DNA from: Symsagittifera roscoffensis
Lineage: Eukaryota; Xenacoelomorpha; Acoela; Convolutidae
Assembly: GCF_963678635.1 (NCBI RefSeq)
Contig: NC_087069.1
Location: 27,270,303-27,334,302, forward strand
Length of the DNA stretch: 64,000 nt
Direction: 5' to 3'
Shown here in pieces: positions 1 to 9,318 of this stretch; the first letter of the stretch is position 1; every line of letters begins with the position of its first letter. The translations under genes and the position numbers were made by a program. The notes beneath the pieces were generated by a model that saw only the letters and a program-made list of their open reading frames with translations, had not been told where the DNA came from and made no database searches.

Positions 1-1056
1 TACTCGCTCGGTCAACTCGAGATCCAGTGGTAGATCGCAATTGTCCACCACCTCATTCCCGTCGTTCTTGTCGCGAGTACCCCTTTCATTCACTTCACAA
101 GCAGGATCCACTATCAAATAGTCTCCCTCTTGCATATCCGCTGGGATGCACCAATCCTCTGACGAGGCATTGTGGGGTTTGATATTCTCGTAATGAGCCG
201 CTCTTCCAGTGCTCAGCCGATAAAAACGACCTCCTTGGTGCACCTCTGTTATCTGAAATGGACCACGCCATTTCTTTAATAATTTCTTGGTTCCTTTTGG
301 TGGAACCACTTCCTGGAACACCCAGACGTAGTCGCCAACTGAGTAGGCCTTCGCATCAGCTGTCCTTTTGTCAAACCTCTTTTTTTGTCTAATCTGCGCC
401 TGTTGCGTATTCCTTCTGCATAAGTCATTTAGGTCCTGCTGTCTTCTAATAACATCCCGCACGTACGTTTGCGGTGCTGTCCTCTTCCCCTCATATTCAG
501 GGTAGAAAAACGTCAACGGGAGCGCTTTTTCATGACCCGTTAACATCATGTGCGGACTTATTCCCGTGGTGGAATGCTCCGTGCTGTTGTAAGCACCCAT
601 CACTTGCGGCAAGTGCTTGTCCCAGTCATCCATGTAACGCGAGCAATAGACTCTCAGCGTGGATACCAGTGTGCGATTTTGCCTCTCGACTAGGCCATTC
701 GTTTGCGGGTGATAAGTGGTCGAGTGGGCCTGCGCTACCTGCGACCTCTTCATCAACTCCTTCGTGAGATCGCCCACGAATGCTTTGCCATTGTCCGATT
801 GGAACGTGATGGGGCAGCCATGCCTCGCTATCCATACATTTATCAGATGATCGCATGTTTCTTCCGCCGATGCTGTCATGCAGGGTGCTGCCTCCGCATA
901 CTTCGTAAAATGGTCGATCATTACCAGCACCTGATTATAGCCCGTTGCTGTCATGCAGATTTTCTGATGATCAATTTGCACCACTTCGTTGAAACCTGAC
1001 GACTCTATTGACTGTAGGGGGGACCTTAGTTTCCTGGGATCCTTTGCCTGTTGAAA
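1..1056 (-). CDS. gypsy A integrase (catalytic core and C-terminal domain), open to window edge
   Basis: An uninterrupted minus-strand frame runs from about 1056 to the window edge without a stop. It carries the DDE integrase core: the first Asp in a QIDH motif followed by VMIDHFTKYAEA, the second Asp in SDNGKAF, and the catalytic Glu in NGLVERQNRT. After the core comes a GPY/F-type C-terminal module (KKWRGPF). The protein would insert element cDNA into host DNA. It continues the pol frame of 971-4210 but is displaced by one base at an AAAA run (plus-strand 1054-1057), right after the zinc-binding region; one base too many there explains the break. The second Cys of the HHCC zinc motif is not visible at the junction. 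It has no start codon of its own, so it is part of Pol and not a separate gene. Confidence 0.85.
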
Positions 1057-4000
1057 AGCATGCGGCTATCCATTTCTCACAAGCCTTCTTCAATCCCGGC
1101 CATTCGAATCGTTTCTGTATCCTGTTATATACTTTGTCCACGCCTTGATGACCCATCTGATCATGTGAACGAAAGAGCAATTCGGTCTGGTACAACTGTG
1201 GTAACACTATTGAATTGTATTTACAAAGGACCTTGTCCTCCTCTTTTCGTTTGCAGGCTACGATTCCGTCCTTGTTCAGGTACAACAAGTTGTTTCGCTT
1301 CAGGTAGAATTGCTTCAGGATTTTGTAGCTGTCTTCTTCCAAATCTCCCTTGTCTGGTGCTCCATTCTCGATCCATCTCTTCAGACTGCTCGTCATTCTG
1401 TCATTTCGTTGAGCCTTTAGGAGATCCGACAGCCTGTACCTGGCTTTCAAATACGTCTTCACCACGTTCATTTGCCCACTCATTATCTCCGGAGCATGAG
1501 CATCGTCCATCAGCTTGACACACCATATCTTTTTCAAAGGCGTCGCTTCCTGCACAGATGGTTCCAGATTGGTACGGACGACCGTACCATGTGGCAGCAA
1601 TCTGGTTGGGCGTTTCGAAACTGCTATCAGCTCGAGCTCGTCCGCGGCATTATCTACCACAGTGCCCTCTTCATCTGAGGTGTATCTGTCCCTGTCTGGA
1701 TCCTGATGTGTTTCCCGGTCCAGCCCACGCTGCTTCCAGTCTACCAATAAGGAGTGGATTGCGATTTCTGACATATCGGAATTGGAAGTTGTTTCAGACG
1801 TGTTGTCCCAGGACTGGGGTCCCGAGTCAACACTTGAGTCGACTGATTCTCCAACATCATACTCCAAGTTGTTTGAGATGTTTCTCGACTCCCCGGACAA
1901 AACTCTGTCCATCGGTTGCTTTGAACCCGACTCCCCGGACAAAATTTTGCCCCTAGGTGGTCTAGTCAACCTCTCCCCGGACAGGTCGTCCTGCACGGGC
2001 TCAAAGGTGTCCGACTCCTCAGACGAGTCGTCCTTGACTGGCTCGAAGGTATCAGACTCCCCGGACATTGTCTCGTCCACGGACGAACAATCTGGGCTCG
2101 GCTCGTATTCCTCTTTTGCATCCGTGAAGTGCACTCTCCTCGTGAAGCTAGATTTCGACCTGATCCTGACTTCCTCAGTAGTTTGGTTCTGATTCAGTGT
2201 TCCATATTCAGTGAACGAAGTTCTCAACAAGACTTTCTTCGGCATCGAGCTCACCAGCTGGTTGACAATCGACCTGCAATCCCGTTCAACGCCTCGGCTG
2301 CGAATGGACACTGGCCTCTTCTCTGTTCTCTCGGTGACAGTCAACCGCTGCATGGTCTCCATCCATTCACGATCATGCCTATCCATTTCCCTGTCCAACA
2401 AGTCACGGAGTTTTCCCATGACGTCCAGCGCCACGTTCACCGTCTTGTTCAATAGAGCCATGCTGTTTATACCCAGCCTGGTTAGTTCTTGCTGTACCAA
2501 GTTGGATCGGACTAACAGATCCAACGGAACGGGCTCGCCTCTGGCTAAAAGCTTTATCTCCGCGGCCGTCTCCACTGGAAGATCAGGGTGTCCAGGTATA
2601 GGATGTCCTGACTTGTCTAACCACCTAGTAAGTGGCAGCTTGTCGTAGGTTTCTTTATCCAGAAAGGAAAACCCGTCTTTGATCTCTGATTGGTTAGCCT
2701 GCTTCTCCTCGAGGCGCTCATAAAATTCTGTCTTTTTACTGAGGCTATCTGCGTTCTGGTGCTTGTCACGGGTACGGTGCTCTATGATCATGTGGTATCC
2801 ATCCAGGCGCACGATCCAACGACCAATATAGCTTTGGTCCATCGAATAGGTTTTCAGCCAGGCAAGGGCATGGTTATCCACACGTAACTTGAAGGGAGCA
2901 CTCCCCAGGTAGGCCCTGTATTTTTCCACGAACGTGATCACAGCAAACATCTCCGCTTTTGGTGCGCCGTACTTCATCTCAGTATCACTCAGGACTTTAC
3001 TTCCGTAAGCTATCGGACGAAGAACCGTTCTCCCGTTCCACTCCTGGTCTTGGTGAAGTATGCCCGATATCGCAACCACTGATGCATCCGTGTCCAGTAC
3101 GAACATCCCTTTCTCTGTTGGCATGCCGAGGACCGGTGCCTCGCAAAGTTCACGCTTGGTGTTCTCAAATGAAACTTGTGCTTCATCAGTCCAAGTGAAC
3201 TTTTTGCCCTTGTTTCTCATCAACCGCTGCATGGGGTATATTTTGTCAGCATACCCCTTGATGAACTCTCTATAATAATTTGCGAATCCCAGAAAACTCA
3301 GCTGGGTATCTGTTTTAGGTGCCTTCCAGGTCAGCACCGCTTCAACCGCTTCAGGATCTGGTCTCACTCCATGTTTATCAACCAGGCGGCCCAGATACTT
3401 TATGGAATCCCTGAGGATTTCACACTTAGAGGGTTTGCATTTCAGACCCGCCTGCTTCATGCAAGAAAACACCTCCTCCAACCTGTCTATGTGGTCTTTT
3501 AAGGTTGGTGTTGCAATCACGACATCATCGACATAACACATGCTGAGATTTCCGTATTTCTTAGTGACGCTCGTGAGTGCCTGGGCCATTAGTCGCTGGA
3601 ATGTGGCCGTCGCGTTGCACAATCCGAATGGCATCCTCTTCCACTGGAACAGTCCCAGCTCACACGCGAAGCCTGTCTTCTCTCGATCTTGCCTTCTAAG
3701 TGGCACTTGCCAGAATGCAGAGCCCAAATCCAACGTCGTGAAGAACTTCGCGTCTCCCAGCTTGGATAGGCTCTCATCGATGCGGGGAATCGGGTACGCG
3801 TCCTTTATAGTCACTGCGTTCAGATAACGGAAATCACAACAAAATCTGAGTTTTCCCCCTTTCTTTTTCGCCATAACCACACCACAAGCCCATGGAGACT
3901 TCGACGGCTCGATCATGTCGTACTCCATTAACATCTCGATTTCCTTCCTACACGCTTCTGACTTGTTTGGGGTCATTCTTCTCGCCCCTTCCCTATGAGG

Positions 4001-4210
4001 TACCGAGCCCTCTTCTATCTCAATCTCGTGCTCTACAAAATTGCAACAACCTATGTCAGCCTTATGTTTCGAAAAAACGTCTGCGTTCCGATTTAGCACC
4101 GCCCTGAGCGAATCTAGTTCCTTGTCTGATATTTCACCCTTCAGATGTTCTATCTCAGGTAGGACAGGTTTATTCACTGCTAACTCTGCCTCGGTCGGTG
4201 GTTGGAACAA
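971..4210 (-). CDS. gypsy A Pol: reverse transcriptase, RNase H and integrase zinc region
   Basis: About 1,079 residues. The RT domain spans roughly residues 80-320, with the first catalytic Asp in FTTLDLGSAFWQVPL (about 161), MPFGLCNA at 193-200 and YVDD at 226-229. RNase H follows, with the VLDTDAS Asp near 373, AEMFAV Glu near 420, LRVDNHALAW Asp near 445 and a NADSLS Asp near 488. A long acidic, SGES-repeat linker (about 650-800) precedes the H-x4-H zinc region near residue 1010. The frame ends in a stop just after the zinc region because of the one-base offset to the integrase frame. The first in-frame codon after the upstream stop is TTG (4208-4210), not ATG. The frame overlaps the protease frame by 31 bp in the -1 register, so Pol would have to be made by frameshifting or the junction is damaged. 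Confidence 0.92.
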   Translation of the reverse strand: MFQPPTEAELAVNKPVLPEIEHLKGEISDKELDSLRAVLNRNADVFSKHKADIGCCNFVEHEIEIEEGSVPHREGARRMTPNKSEACRKEIEMLMEYDMIEPSKSPWACGVVMAKKKGGKLRFCCDFRYLNAVTIKDAYPIPRIDESLSKLGDAKFFTTLDLGSAFWQVPLRRQDREKTGFACELGLFQWKRMPFGLCNATATFQRLMAQALTSVTKKYGNLSMCYVDDVVIATPTLKDHIDRLEEVFSCMKQAGLKCKPSKCEILRDSIKYLGRLVDKHGVRPDPEAVEAVLTWKAPKTDTQLSFLGFANYYREFIKGYADKIYPMQRLMRNKGKKFTWTDEAQVSFENTKRELCEAPVLGMPTEKGMFVLDTDASVVAISGILHQDQEWNGRTVLRPIAYGSKVLSDTEMKYGAPKAEMFAVITFVEKYRAYLGSAPFKLRVDNHALAWLKTYSMDQSYIGRWIVRLDGYHMIIEHRTRDKHQNADSLSKKTEFYERLEEKQANQSEIKDGFSFLDKETYDKLPLTRWLDKSGHPIPGHPDLPVETAAEIKLLARGEPVPLDLLVRSNLVQQELTRLGINSMALLNKTVNVALDVMGKLRDLLDREMDRHDREWMETMQRLTVTERTEKRPVSIRSRGVERDCRSIVNQLVSSMPKKVLLRTSFTEYGTLNQNQTTEEVRIRSKSSFTRRVHFTDAKEEYEPSPDCSSVDETMSGESDTFEPVKDDSSEESDTFEPVQDDLSGERLTRPPRGKILSGESGSKQPMDRVLSGESRNISNNLEYDVGESVDSSVDSGPQSWDNTSETTSNSDMSEIAIHSLLVDWKQRGLDRETHQDPDRDRYTSDEEGTVVDNAADELELIAVSKRPTRLLPHGTVVRTNLEPSVQEATPLKKIWCVKLMDDAHAPEIMSGQMNVVKTYLKARYRLSDLLKAQRNDRMTSSLKRWIENGAPDKGDLEEDSYKILKQFYLKRNNLLYLNKDGIVACKRKEEDKVLCKYNSIVLPQLYQTELLFRSHDQMGHQGVDKVYNRIQKRFEWPGLKKACEKWIAACFSTGKGSQETKVPPTVNRVVRFQRSGAN
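1886..2070 (-). repeat. Coding microrepeat in the gypsy A Pol linker (SGES units)
   Basis: The plus-strand motif CTCCCCGGACA recurs near 1889, 1930, 1973 and 2056, with a related CTCCTCAGACG near 2016. In the Pol frame these encode repeated acidic SGES/SEES units followed by DTFEPV-type stretches. It is a low-complexity spacer between RNase H and integrase; no catalytic role is visible. Confidence 0.75.
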
Positions 4211-5685
4211 CTAGACAGCCCATCATCCGTTTCCGACTTCATTGAAAACAATTTCCTAGAAGATTTCAATTCATTCACTCTTTTCATTATACATTCTTGG
4301 TTCGCATGCAATGGACATTTAGTTACATCAAACTTTTTCAAGTTCTCCACACTCAGAAAGTCTGTGTTCAGAGGCAAAGCGTAGCCAAGTTTCTTTCCCC
4401 GCTGTATTGTCACTGTTGTTGCTTCTGTGTTCAATAACACACTCACACACAGTCCGCTCTGAGTGAGTGAGAAGCTTCTTCCTAAAATAGCCGAGCTTTT
4501 ACTGTTTGGATTTGGTACCAGACACACCTGTCTGTCATTGCTGAGTTCATTCAAGTTCCTCATCCTAAACGTCGCTACTACGGCTTGGTTTGGTTTTAAT
4601 CTAACTTTTCGATCCAGAAAAATCGGCACCTTGGCCTGATTAATTAAGACCTTATTAAGAGGTCTTTTTTCATACTTTCTCTCAGTATCCTTGATCCTAA
4701 TCAATCCGTCATTGAGATCGATCGTGACGTCAAAGTTGCGAACGAAATCCCTTCCTAAGATGAACTGGTCGGATTCGTCCAAATTCTCTACTACTAGGAA
4801 GCTCATCCAAAGATGTCTTCCTCCGAGCTGCAGTGAAATTATCGGGGTTCGCCCGGCGACATAGATCGCTCCCTGATTGGCAGCTGCCAACCTGATGTTT
4901 GTCGGTATGAGATCCGACCTTTCGAAACCCATGTCGGTCCAAGTTTTGACTGGCATGACACTAACTACTGCTCCCGTGTCTAGCAGTCCCTTTACTGAAA
5001 ATTGTCTGCCTTGCACGTCCAGAACGTGTGCGGCCAGATCGGCCTCGCAACCAATATGCACCGCATCTTGTTCGAGCATCGCGTTGTGTCCGATTCGTCT
5101 GACCTTCAGCTCCTCTTTACCAATGTATATCCAGCCAACCTGATCGTTCGCATCAGTTATGTGAGCTTTCGTGTAGATATTGATGCCATCTACATTGATC
5201 AGGATCGGGTAAGGGCCATGGACATCGATATAATGTCCGTCCACTTTCATCAGCCTCGGACCTCCCGTTGTGAGCAGCGCTCGCACTGCCCTGGAGTCCA
5301 GTTTGGGATCCTTCTCCTTCAGGTAGTCGGCATAGATGTCCAGGTGGACTAGTGTAATCTCGGATGGTTCACTCAAGTTCTTGACCACCTGGTGCCCTGC
5401 GACTGAGATGATGGACATTATTTTGGTCCCCGCCTTCGTCATGCCGAAAGTCTTACCAGATATAACGTTCAGTTTTAGTCCCTGTTTCTTGGGCTCTTCT
5501 TTGTCTTCTGCTTTTGTCGTTTTACCCAGGACATTAAGACTTTCCCGAAGATCTGTGCTCTCCAGCTCCGACCTTACCCATTGCTCCACTTCTTTCGTGG
5601 CTAGGTCCTGTTTGACATTCTGCAGCGCTGTCCTTGCCGCCAGGCCGTAATCCACGACTCTGTTTCGAGGTTCTGTTTCTGTGGG
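4180..5685 (-). CDS. gypsy A aspartic protease (retropepsin) frame
   Basis: Minus-strand frame open from 5685 (just after a TAG at 5686-5688) to the TAG at 4180-4182, about 500 codons. The retropepsin active site is LLDTGAVVSVMP near residue 230 counted from 5655, and the second hallmark, FILGRDF, lies about 70 residues later, a normal spacing. This enzyme would process Gag and Pol. The roughly 220 residues before the active site match no domain I recognise. There is no ATG at the start: the frame begins inside the end of Gag and overlaps it in the -1 register. The gag, protease and pol frames are therefore arranged as three frames with two successive -1 steps. I found no canonical X-XXY-YYZ slippery heptamer in either overlap. 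Confidence 0.88.
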   Translation of the reverse strand, partial: PTETEPRNRVVDYGLAARTALQNVKQDLATKEVEQWVRSELESTDLRESLNVLGKTTKAEDKEEPKKQGLKLNVISGKTFGMTKAGTKIMSIISVAGHQVVKNLSEPSEITLVHLDIYADYLKEKDPKLDSRAVRALLTTGGPRLMKVDGHYIDVHGPYPILINVDGINIYTKAHITDANDQVGWIYIGKEELKVRRIGHNAMLEQDAVHIGCEADLAAHVLDVQGRQFSVKGLLDTGAVVSVMPVKTWTDMGFERSDLIPTNIRLAAANQGAIYVAGRTPIISLQLGGRHLWMSFLVVENLDESDQFILGRDFVRNFDVTIDLNDGLIRIKDTERKYEKRPLNKVLINQAKVPIFLDRKVRLKPNQAVVATFRMRNLNELSNDRQVCLVPNPNSKSSAILGRSFSLTQSGLCVSVLLNTEATTVTIQRGKKLGYALPLNTDFLSVENLKKFDVTKCPLHANQECIMKRVNELKSSRKLFSMKSETDDGLSSCSNHRPRQS

Positions 5686-8306
5686 CTAGACGACTCTGTT
5701 TCGAGGTTCGAGGCTACCACCTCGTCAGGCCATGTCTTAACCTTTTTGGTCGTGAAGGTGCTCGGTGTCGTCTCCTTTCTCCGAGATTCAGCCTTGTTCA
5801 TCAGACGTGCTGGACTGGCCTTGACACCCGAAAGCGCCTCTTCGTGGCGGGGATGTTTCGCGTCCGCTACTGCGTCCCAAAATTGAGTACAATCCGACTT
5901 GAAGTGTCCCTCCAAATTACAGAAGAAACACCTCGGACCATATTTCATGATGAGCCCTCTGACGTACTCCTCATGATCCTCGTCGGTCGCGTCGGCGTCC
6001 TCGAGAAAGTAGCCTATGGCCTTCATGTTCTGTTTGTATGTAGAACACGCAGAAACGTGATGGTCCATCGAACCACAATTCGCGCACGACCTCCTCTTGT
6101 CCATGTCATCGCGAGGTTTGTACCAACTGGAATTCGCACCAGTGTTTGTCCCGCTATAGTTGCCATAATTGCTGTAACGGTTTTGCGCCCTCGGTTTTAT
6201 GAGTAAATACTCGCGTGACTTCATACGCAAGTCGTCAGGCGTGGGTACCTGGTCAAGCGACAGGGTGAAGTGAGTGGCCAACATCGTCTTCAACTCCTCA
6301 CTCCTTACTCCATCCATGAACTTCGAAGCAATCGCCAAGTTTCGCTCGGATATTCTCTCATCCGGGTTGCTTCTCCTCCTGAGCAATTCAAGGTCGTCCA
6401 AGAATTTATCTATTGATTCTTCATCTCTCTGACGCCTCTTCTCGAACTTCACCATAGCCTGGTGCCCTTGTACTCCAGAGCCGAAACGATTCAGCAGGAT
6501 GTCGAATATCTTGCGAGCGCTGTCTCTCTCATTGGCTCTTTTCGCCATTACACAATTTAATGCAGTACCCTCCAGGTTGCTCGTCAGCGCGCTGCACTCT
6601 TGTTTCTCGGAGAGATTCTCTTCCTCAAAGTGTAACTTCATCACCTCTATCCAAGTATCAATGCAGCCGTCCGACTCGTCTTTATATGACTTCGGCTTTT
6701 TCAGTGTTCTTCTTGACCTCTCTCCTCTCTCGGTTGACTTCGAGAGCTTGGTGATGAATGTTTCAAGAGATCTCTTCAGAGGCTCAAACATCGAGGCATA
6801 CATCGTTGTGTCTTGTGAGACTGTAGTCAGATCTGGTACTGAACTGACTTGTGGCACGGTTGGCAATCTTGTCTCCGGGGTGGCATCTGCCTCCGGCGGG
6901 ACTGGATTCGTCCAGCCAGGCCTCTGCGGGGCTGCCCTTGGCCGCTCCTTGTTTCTATGTTCGTAGTTCGTTCTCGAGCCTTGCTGGGCTCTGGCACTGT
7001 TGCCCGTACCATCTCCAACATTCGCATGGCGTGAGCGCTCCCTTGAGTTGGAATGCTCCTGCCAACTACTCCCATTCAGGATAGCGTCAAGCTTCCGCAT
7101 CATCAAGTCAGATTTGGCGTCCAACCTCTTTTCCAGGCCAGTCATCGTTTGGGCGTAGGTATTATCATGATCATTTAATAATCGCTCGATCTCTCTTGTC
7201 ATCCTAGCCTCTCTTTCCTCTGACTCTTTGTTTGCCTGTGCCAGGCTCTCAGCCAGGCATTGATCGGTGTTACGAATCAATTGAGCCTGATCAAACCTCG
7301 CCTGCGACTTCACGTGCGTTAGCTCATCTTTCAAACTCTCTCGACCATGGTGAGCTCTCTCGTCAACTTGATCTATCCTCTTAGTCATGTCCCGCCTCAA
7401 TTCATCCAGGCCATTCATCACACCAGCGAACATGTCACTTATGTCACCAGCTGCCCCCAATGGCGGGGTTAGCCCCAGAGAAGACGAGGTCAACTGCGGC
7501 TGTAACCTAGTACTCGATGACGCACCGCCCTTTTGCTTGTGCATTGACGTCATCAGTCTGTCGAAGGTTGATGACGCTCCCATCGTTATCCCATCTGACA
7601 TGGGCCTGGTCGGCGAGGCTGATAACGCCTTCCCGTTCTTATCGTTCCTTGGGCACGGTGTGAAATTCACATCCGGATGGGATGTCTCCGGGTAGTCATA
7701 ACTGGAAGTTAAACCTACAGTTGGTAGTGACGCCATGCGCTCGTCGTACAATGACTTCCAACTCTTCTTGGCCTTCGAACCCGGTAGTTCTTCACTCGGG
7801 CTTATACTCGACATCATTGCATTGTTGCTCTGCTTGGCCAGGGATGAGTGGGTAATAGCCGAATGTGAGTATTCTCCCCTCCACCTGTGACTCTTGGTCT
7901 CCGATTTGGACATTCCCTTGAATAAGACTTCCTCTCGCGGCTCGACCTCGGAACGCTCCGAGGTCTCCTCCGTCCTCTCGACTTCCTCCCGCTCGAGGTC
8001 CTCGCTCGGCTCAAAGTCGGGTCGAATGCGCGTCTGTTCTTCCTCGTCAAAGGGGTCCACAAGCGTTTCGCTCGCGGTTCCGGTTTCGGCGCTCCGCCTT
8101 TGATCGCCATCGAGGTTTTTCTCGCTCCTCAATCTCATTTCGCTCACTGAAAGATCAGGTTGACCTTTAGTCGATTCTTTTTCGTCAAACACGTCGGAGG
8201 CGCTGCTAAACGAGGACTGGCTACGCCTAGTTTTAAATTTTCGCGTGCTGCCCTTACTCAGCCTGGGGATCTTAGTAGTCGATCCTAACGAGTCCCTGCG
8301 CTGCAT
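5601..8306 (-). CDS. gypsy A Gag polyprotein
   Basis: 901 codons starting at a true ATG (plus-strand CAT at 8304-8306). The N-terminal third is charged and Ser/Glu-rich. A predicted coiled coil lies around residues 320-430. A retrotransposon-gag capsid region follows near 530-690 (MKLHFEEEN to SEELKTMLATHF). Two CX2CX4HX4C zinc knuckles sit near residues 740 (CANCGSMDHHVSAC) and 790 (CFFCNLEGHFKSDC). Gag would form the virus-like particle and bind the element RNA through the knuckles. The C-terminal end overlaps the protease frame and contains an exact 19-bp duplication, 36 bp apart. It is long for a gypsy Gag because of the charged N-terminal extension. Confidence 0.88.
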   Translation of the reverse strand: MQRRDSLGSTTKIPRLSKGSTRKFKTRRSQSSFSSASDVFDEKESTKGQPDLSVSEMRLRSEKNLDGDQRRSAETGTASETLVDPFDEEEQTRIRPDFEPSEDLEREEVERTEETSERSEVEPREEVLFKGMSKSETKSHRWRGEYSHSAITHSSLAKQSNNAMMSSISPSEELPGSKAKKSWKSLYDERMASLPTVGLTSSYDYPETSHPDVNFTPCPRNDKNGKALSASPTRPMSDGITMGASSTFDRLMTSMHKQKGGASSSTRLQPQLTSSSLGLTPPLGAAGDISDMFAGVMNGLDELRRDMTKRIDQVDERAHHGRESLKDELTHVKSQARFDQAQLIRNTDQCLAESLAQANKESEEREARMTREIERLLNDHDNTYAQTMTGLEKRLDAKSDLMMRKLDAILNGSSWQEHSNSRERSRHANVGDGTGNSARAQQGSRTNYEHRNKERPRAAPQRPGWTNPVPPEADATPETRLPTVPQVSSVPDLTTVSQDTTMYASMFEPLKRSLETFITKLSKSTERGERSRRTLKKPKSYKDESDGCIDTWIEVMKLHFEEENLSEKQECSALTSNLEGTALNCVMAKRANERDSARKIFDILLNRFGSGVQGHQAMVKFEKRRQRDEESIDKFLDDLELLRRRSNPDERISERNLAIASKFMDGVRSEELKTMLATHFTLSLDQVPTPDDLRMKSREYLLIKPRAQNRYSNYGNYSGTNTGANSSWYKPRDDMDKRRSCANCGSMDHHVSACSTYKQNMKAIGYFLEDADATDEDHEEYVRGLIMKYGPRCFFCNLEGHFKSDCTQFWDAVADAKHPRHEEALSGVKASPARLMNKAESRRKETTPSTFTTKKVKTWPDEVVASNLETESSSPQKQNLETESWITAWRQGQRCRMSNRT
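5654..5708 (-). repeat. Direct repeat at the gag-protease junction
   Basis: The 19-nt sequence AACCTCGAAACAGAGTCGT (minus strand) occurs twice, at 5690-5708 and 5654-5672, exactly 36 bp apart. It duplicates NLETES in Gag and lies exactly where the protease frame opens. Confidence 0.85.
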
Positions 8307-8780
8307 GCTTTGTTACAAAAACAATTTTCGTATGATTTAATGGCGACGCACACGTACCGTAAACAAATTCAAGTTAAATTACTTAACGCTGCCTCCTCGA
8401 TCTCGTAAGTATCAAGAGTGTCTCTTAGATTTCTCAATGACAATCTTAGTGACTCCGTTAGAGTTACACACACACAGGGCCTGCTCATGCCTGGTATAAT
8501 GCTAGCTCAACCCTGTCGTATATTATAACAGTATCACAAAATTTTCACAAGATATAATCAACACACCAAACACAATAGATAATCAGATAAGAATATCCTA
8601 CAGGTGACAGCGACCTTTTGTCAGAATCAATTTATCGCCACACAATTTATCAAGTCACTGTTTTGTTAAAATTAAACAATCTTTGATAAAAAGCAGTGAT
8701 GACTCAGAAACAGATCAATAAAACTTAGTCTTAAAGAAAAAAGACTTCCCTCAATCGGAACGATCCGAAAGAACAAAGCC
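8307..8780. other. Region upstream of gypsy A gag, no gene seen
   Basis: AT-rich, no open frame of note. By position it should hold the gag leader, the primer-binding site and possibly part of the 5' LTR of element A. I could not find a convincing primer-binding site or LTR end, so these are not called. Confidence 0.4.
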
Positions 8781-9090
8781 CAGGACACAGTCTTCTCAAG
8801 TGGGTGTGTATTTGCTTAATACACCCACCGAGGTCTTCTTTTAGGTGCCCTGTGATTGCCCGAGCTGTCCTATTAAATGGCTCAAGGCAACCTCTGATCG
8901 AAAATTTCTAAAGTCTATGAAAAAGCTCTCCCACACCCGGACTGCTCCAAGTGCACGAGAGCAGGGAACAACTTTTCTTCTCAAGTGAGTGTGTATTTGC
9001 CTAATACACTCACCGAGGTCTTCCTTTATTTGTTCCCGGATTGCCCGAACTTTTCTATTAAGTAGCTCAAGGCAACCACCCGACCAAAAT
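8781..9090. repeat. Two diverged copies of a structured unit with covarying stems
   Basis: Copy 1 spans about 8781-8905 and copy 2 about 8964-9080, in the same orientation and about 185 bp apart. Each has an inner hairpin: arms at 8800-8812 with 8818-8828, and at 8985-8997 with 9003-9013. The arms read GTGGG..CCCAC in copy 1 and GTGAG..CTCAC in copy 2, so a G-C pair has become A-T on both sides. Each also has an outer stem: CAGGACAC with GTGCCCTG (one mismatch) in copy 1, and GGGAACAA with TTGTTCCC (perfect) in copy 2. Both copies end in a shared GCTCAAGGCAACC. They lie upstream of gypsy A, so an LTR or leader RNA structure is possible; the function is unknown. Confidence 0.75.
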
Positions 9091-9318
9091 CACAATCAAA
9101 AAATTTTTTTCTTTGTTCGGGTACTTCTGATACACCCAATGTAGAATCCAAAGTTGATCACGAATTTCCGGTTCAAAATGGGTGCCTATGATCCTGATAA
9201 GCACGCCTAATATCCTAATATGATCCTAATTAAATGGATATTTTCCGTTTCCCAAATTGCCACAGAAAGTTTACTCAAGTCTCTAACAAGGAAGATCTTT
9301 AGAAGGTTTAAGACACTC

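Larger units (their letters stand above)
1..8306 (-). mobile_element. Ty3/gypsy LTR retrotransposon A (3' end off the window)
   Basis: Minus-strand element with the full gypsy order: Gag with two zinc knuckles, retropepsin, RT, RNase H, a long acidic linker, then integrase. Integrase after RNase H is what separates Ty3/gypsy from Ty1/copia. The reading frames are long and nearly intact, and the block is clearly more GC-rich than the DNA to its right, so it is probably a young insertion. The 3' LTR lies beyond position 1. I could not delimit a 5' LTR or a tRNA primer-binding site in 8307-9300. Confidence 0.9.

Noticed and set aside
4180-5715. Canonical -1 slippery heptamer at the gag-protease and protease-pol overlaps
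   Set aside because: I read both overlaps and found no X-XXY-YYZ match, so I report only the register, not a frameshift signal.
474-8110. Many plus-strand and off-frame frames of 60-190 codons across gypsy element A
   Set aside because: They are shadows of the long minus-strand gag, protease and pol frames in GC-richer DNA and carry no motifs.
8307-9300. 5' LTR and tRNA primer-binding site for gypsy A
   Set aside because: No TG...CA pair or convincing complement to a tRNA 3' end could be defended without the other LTR for comparison.
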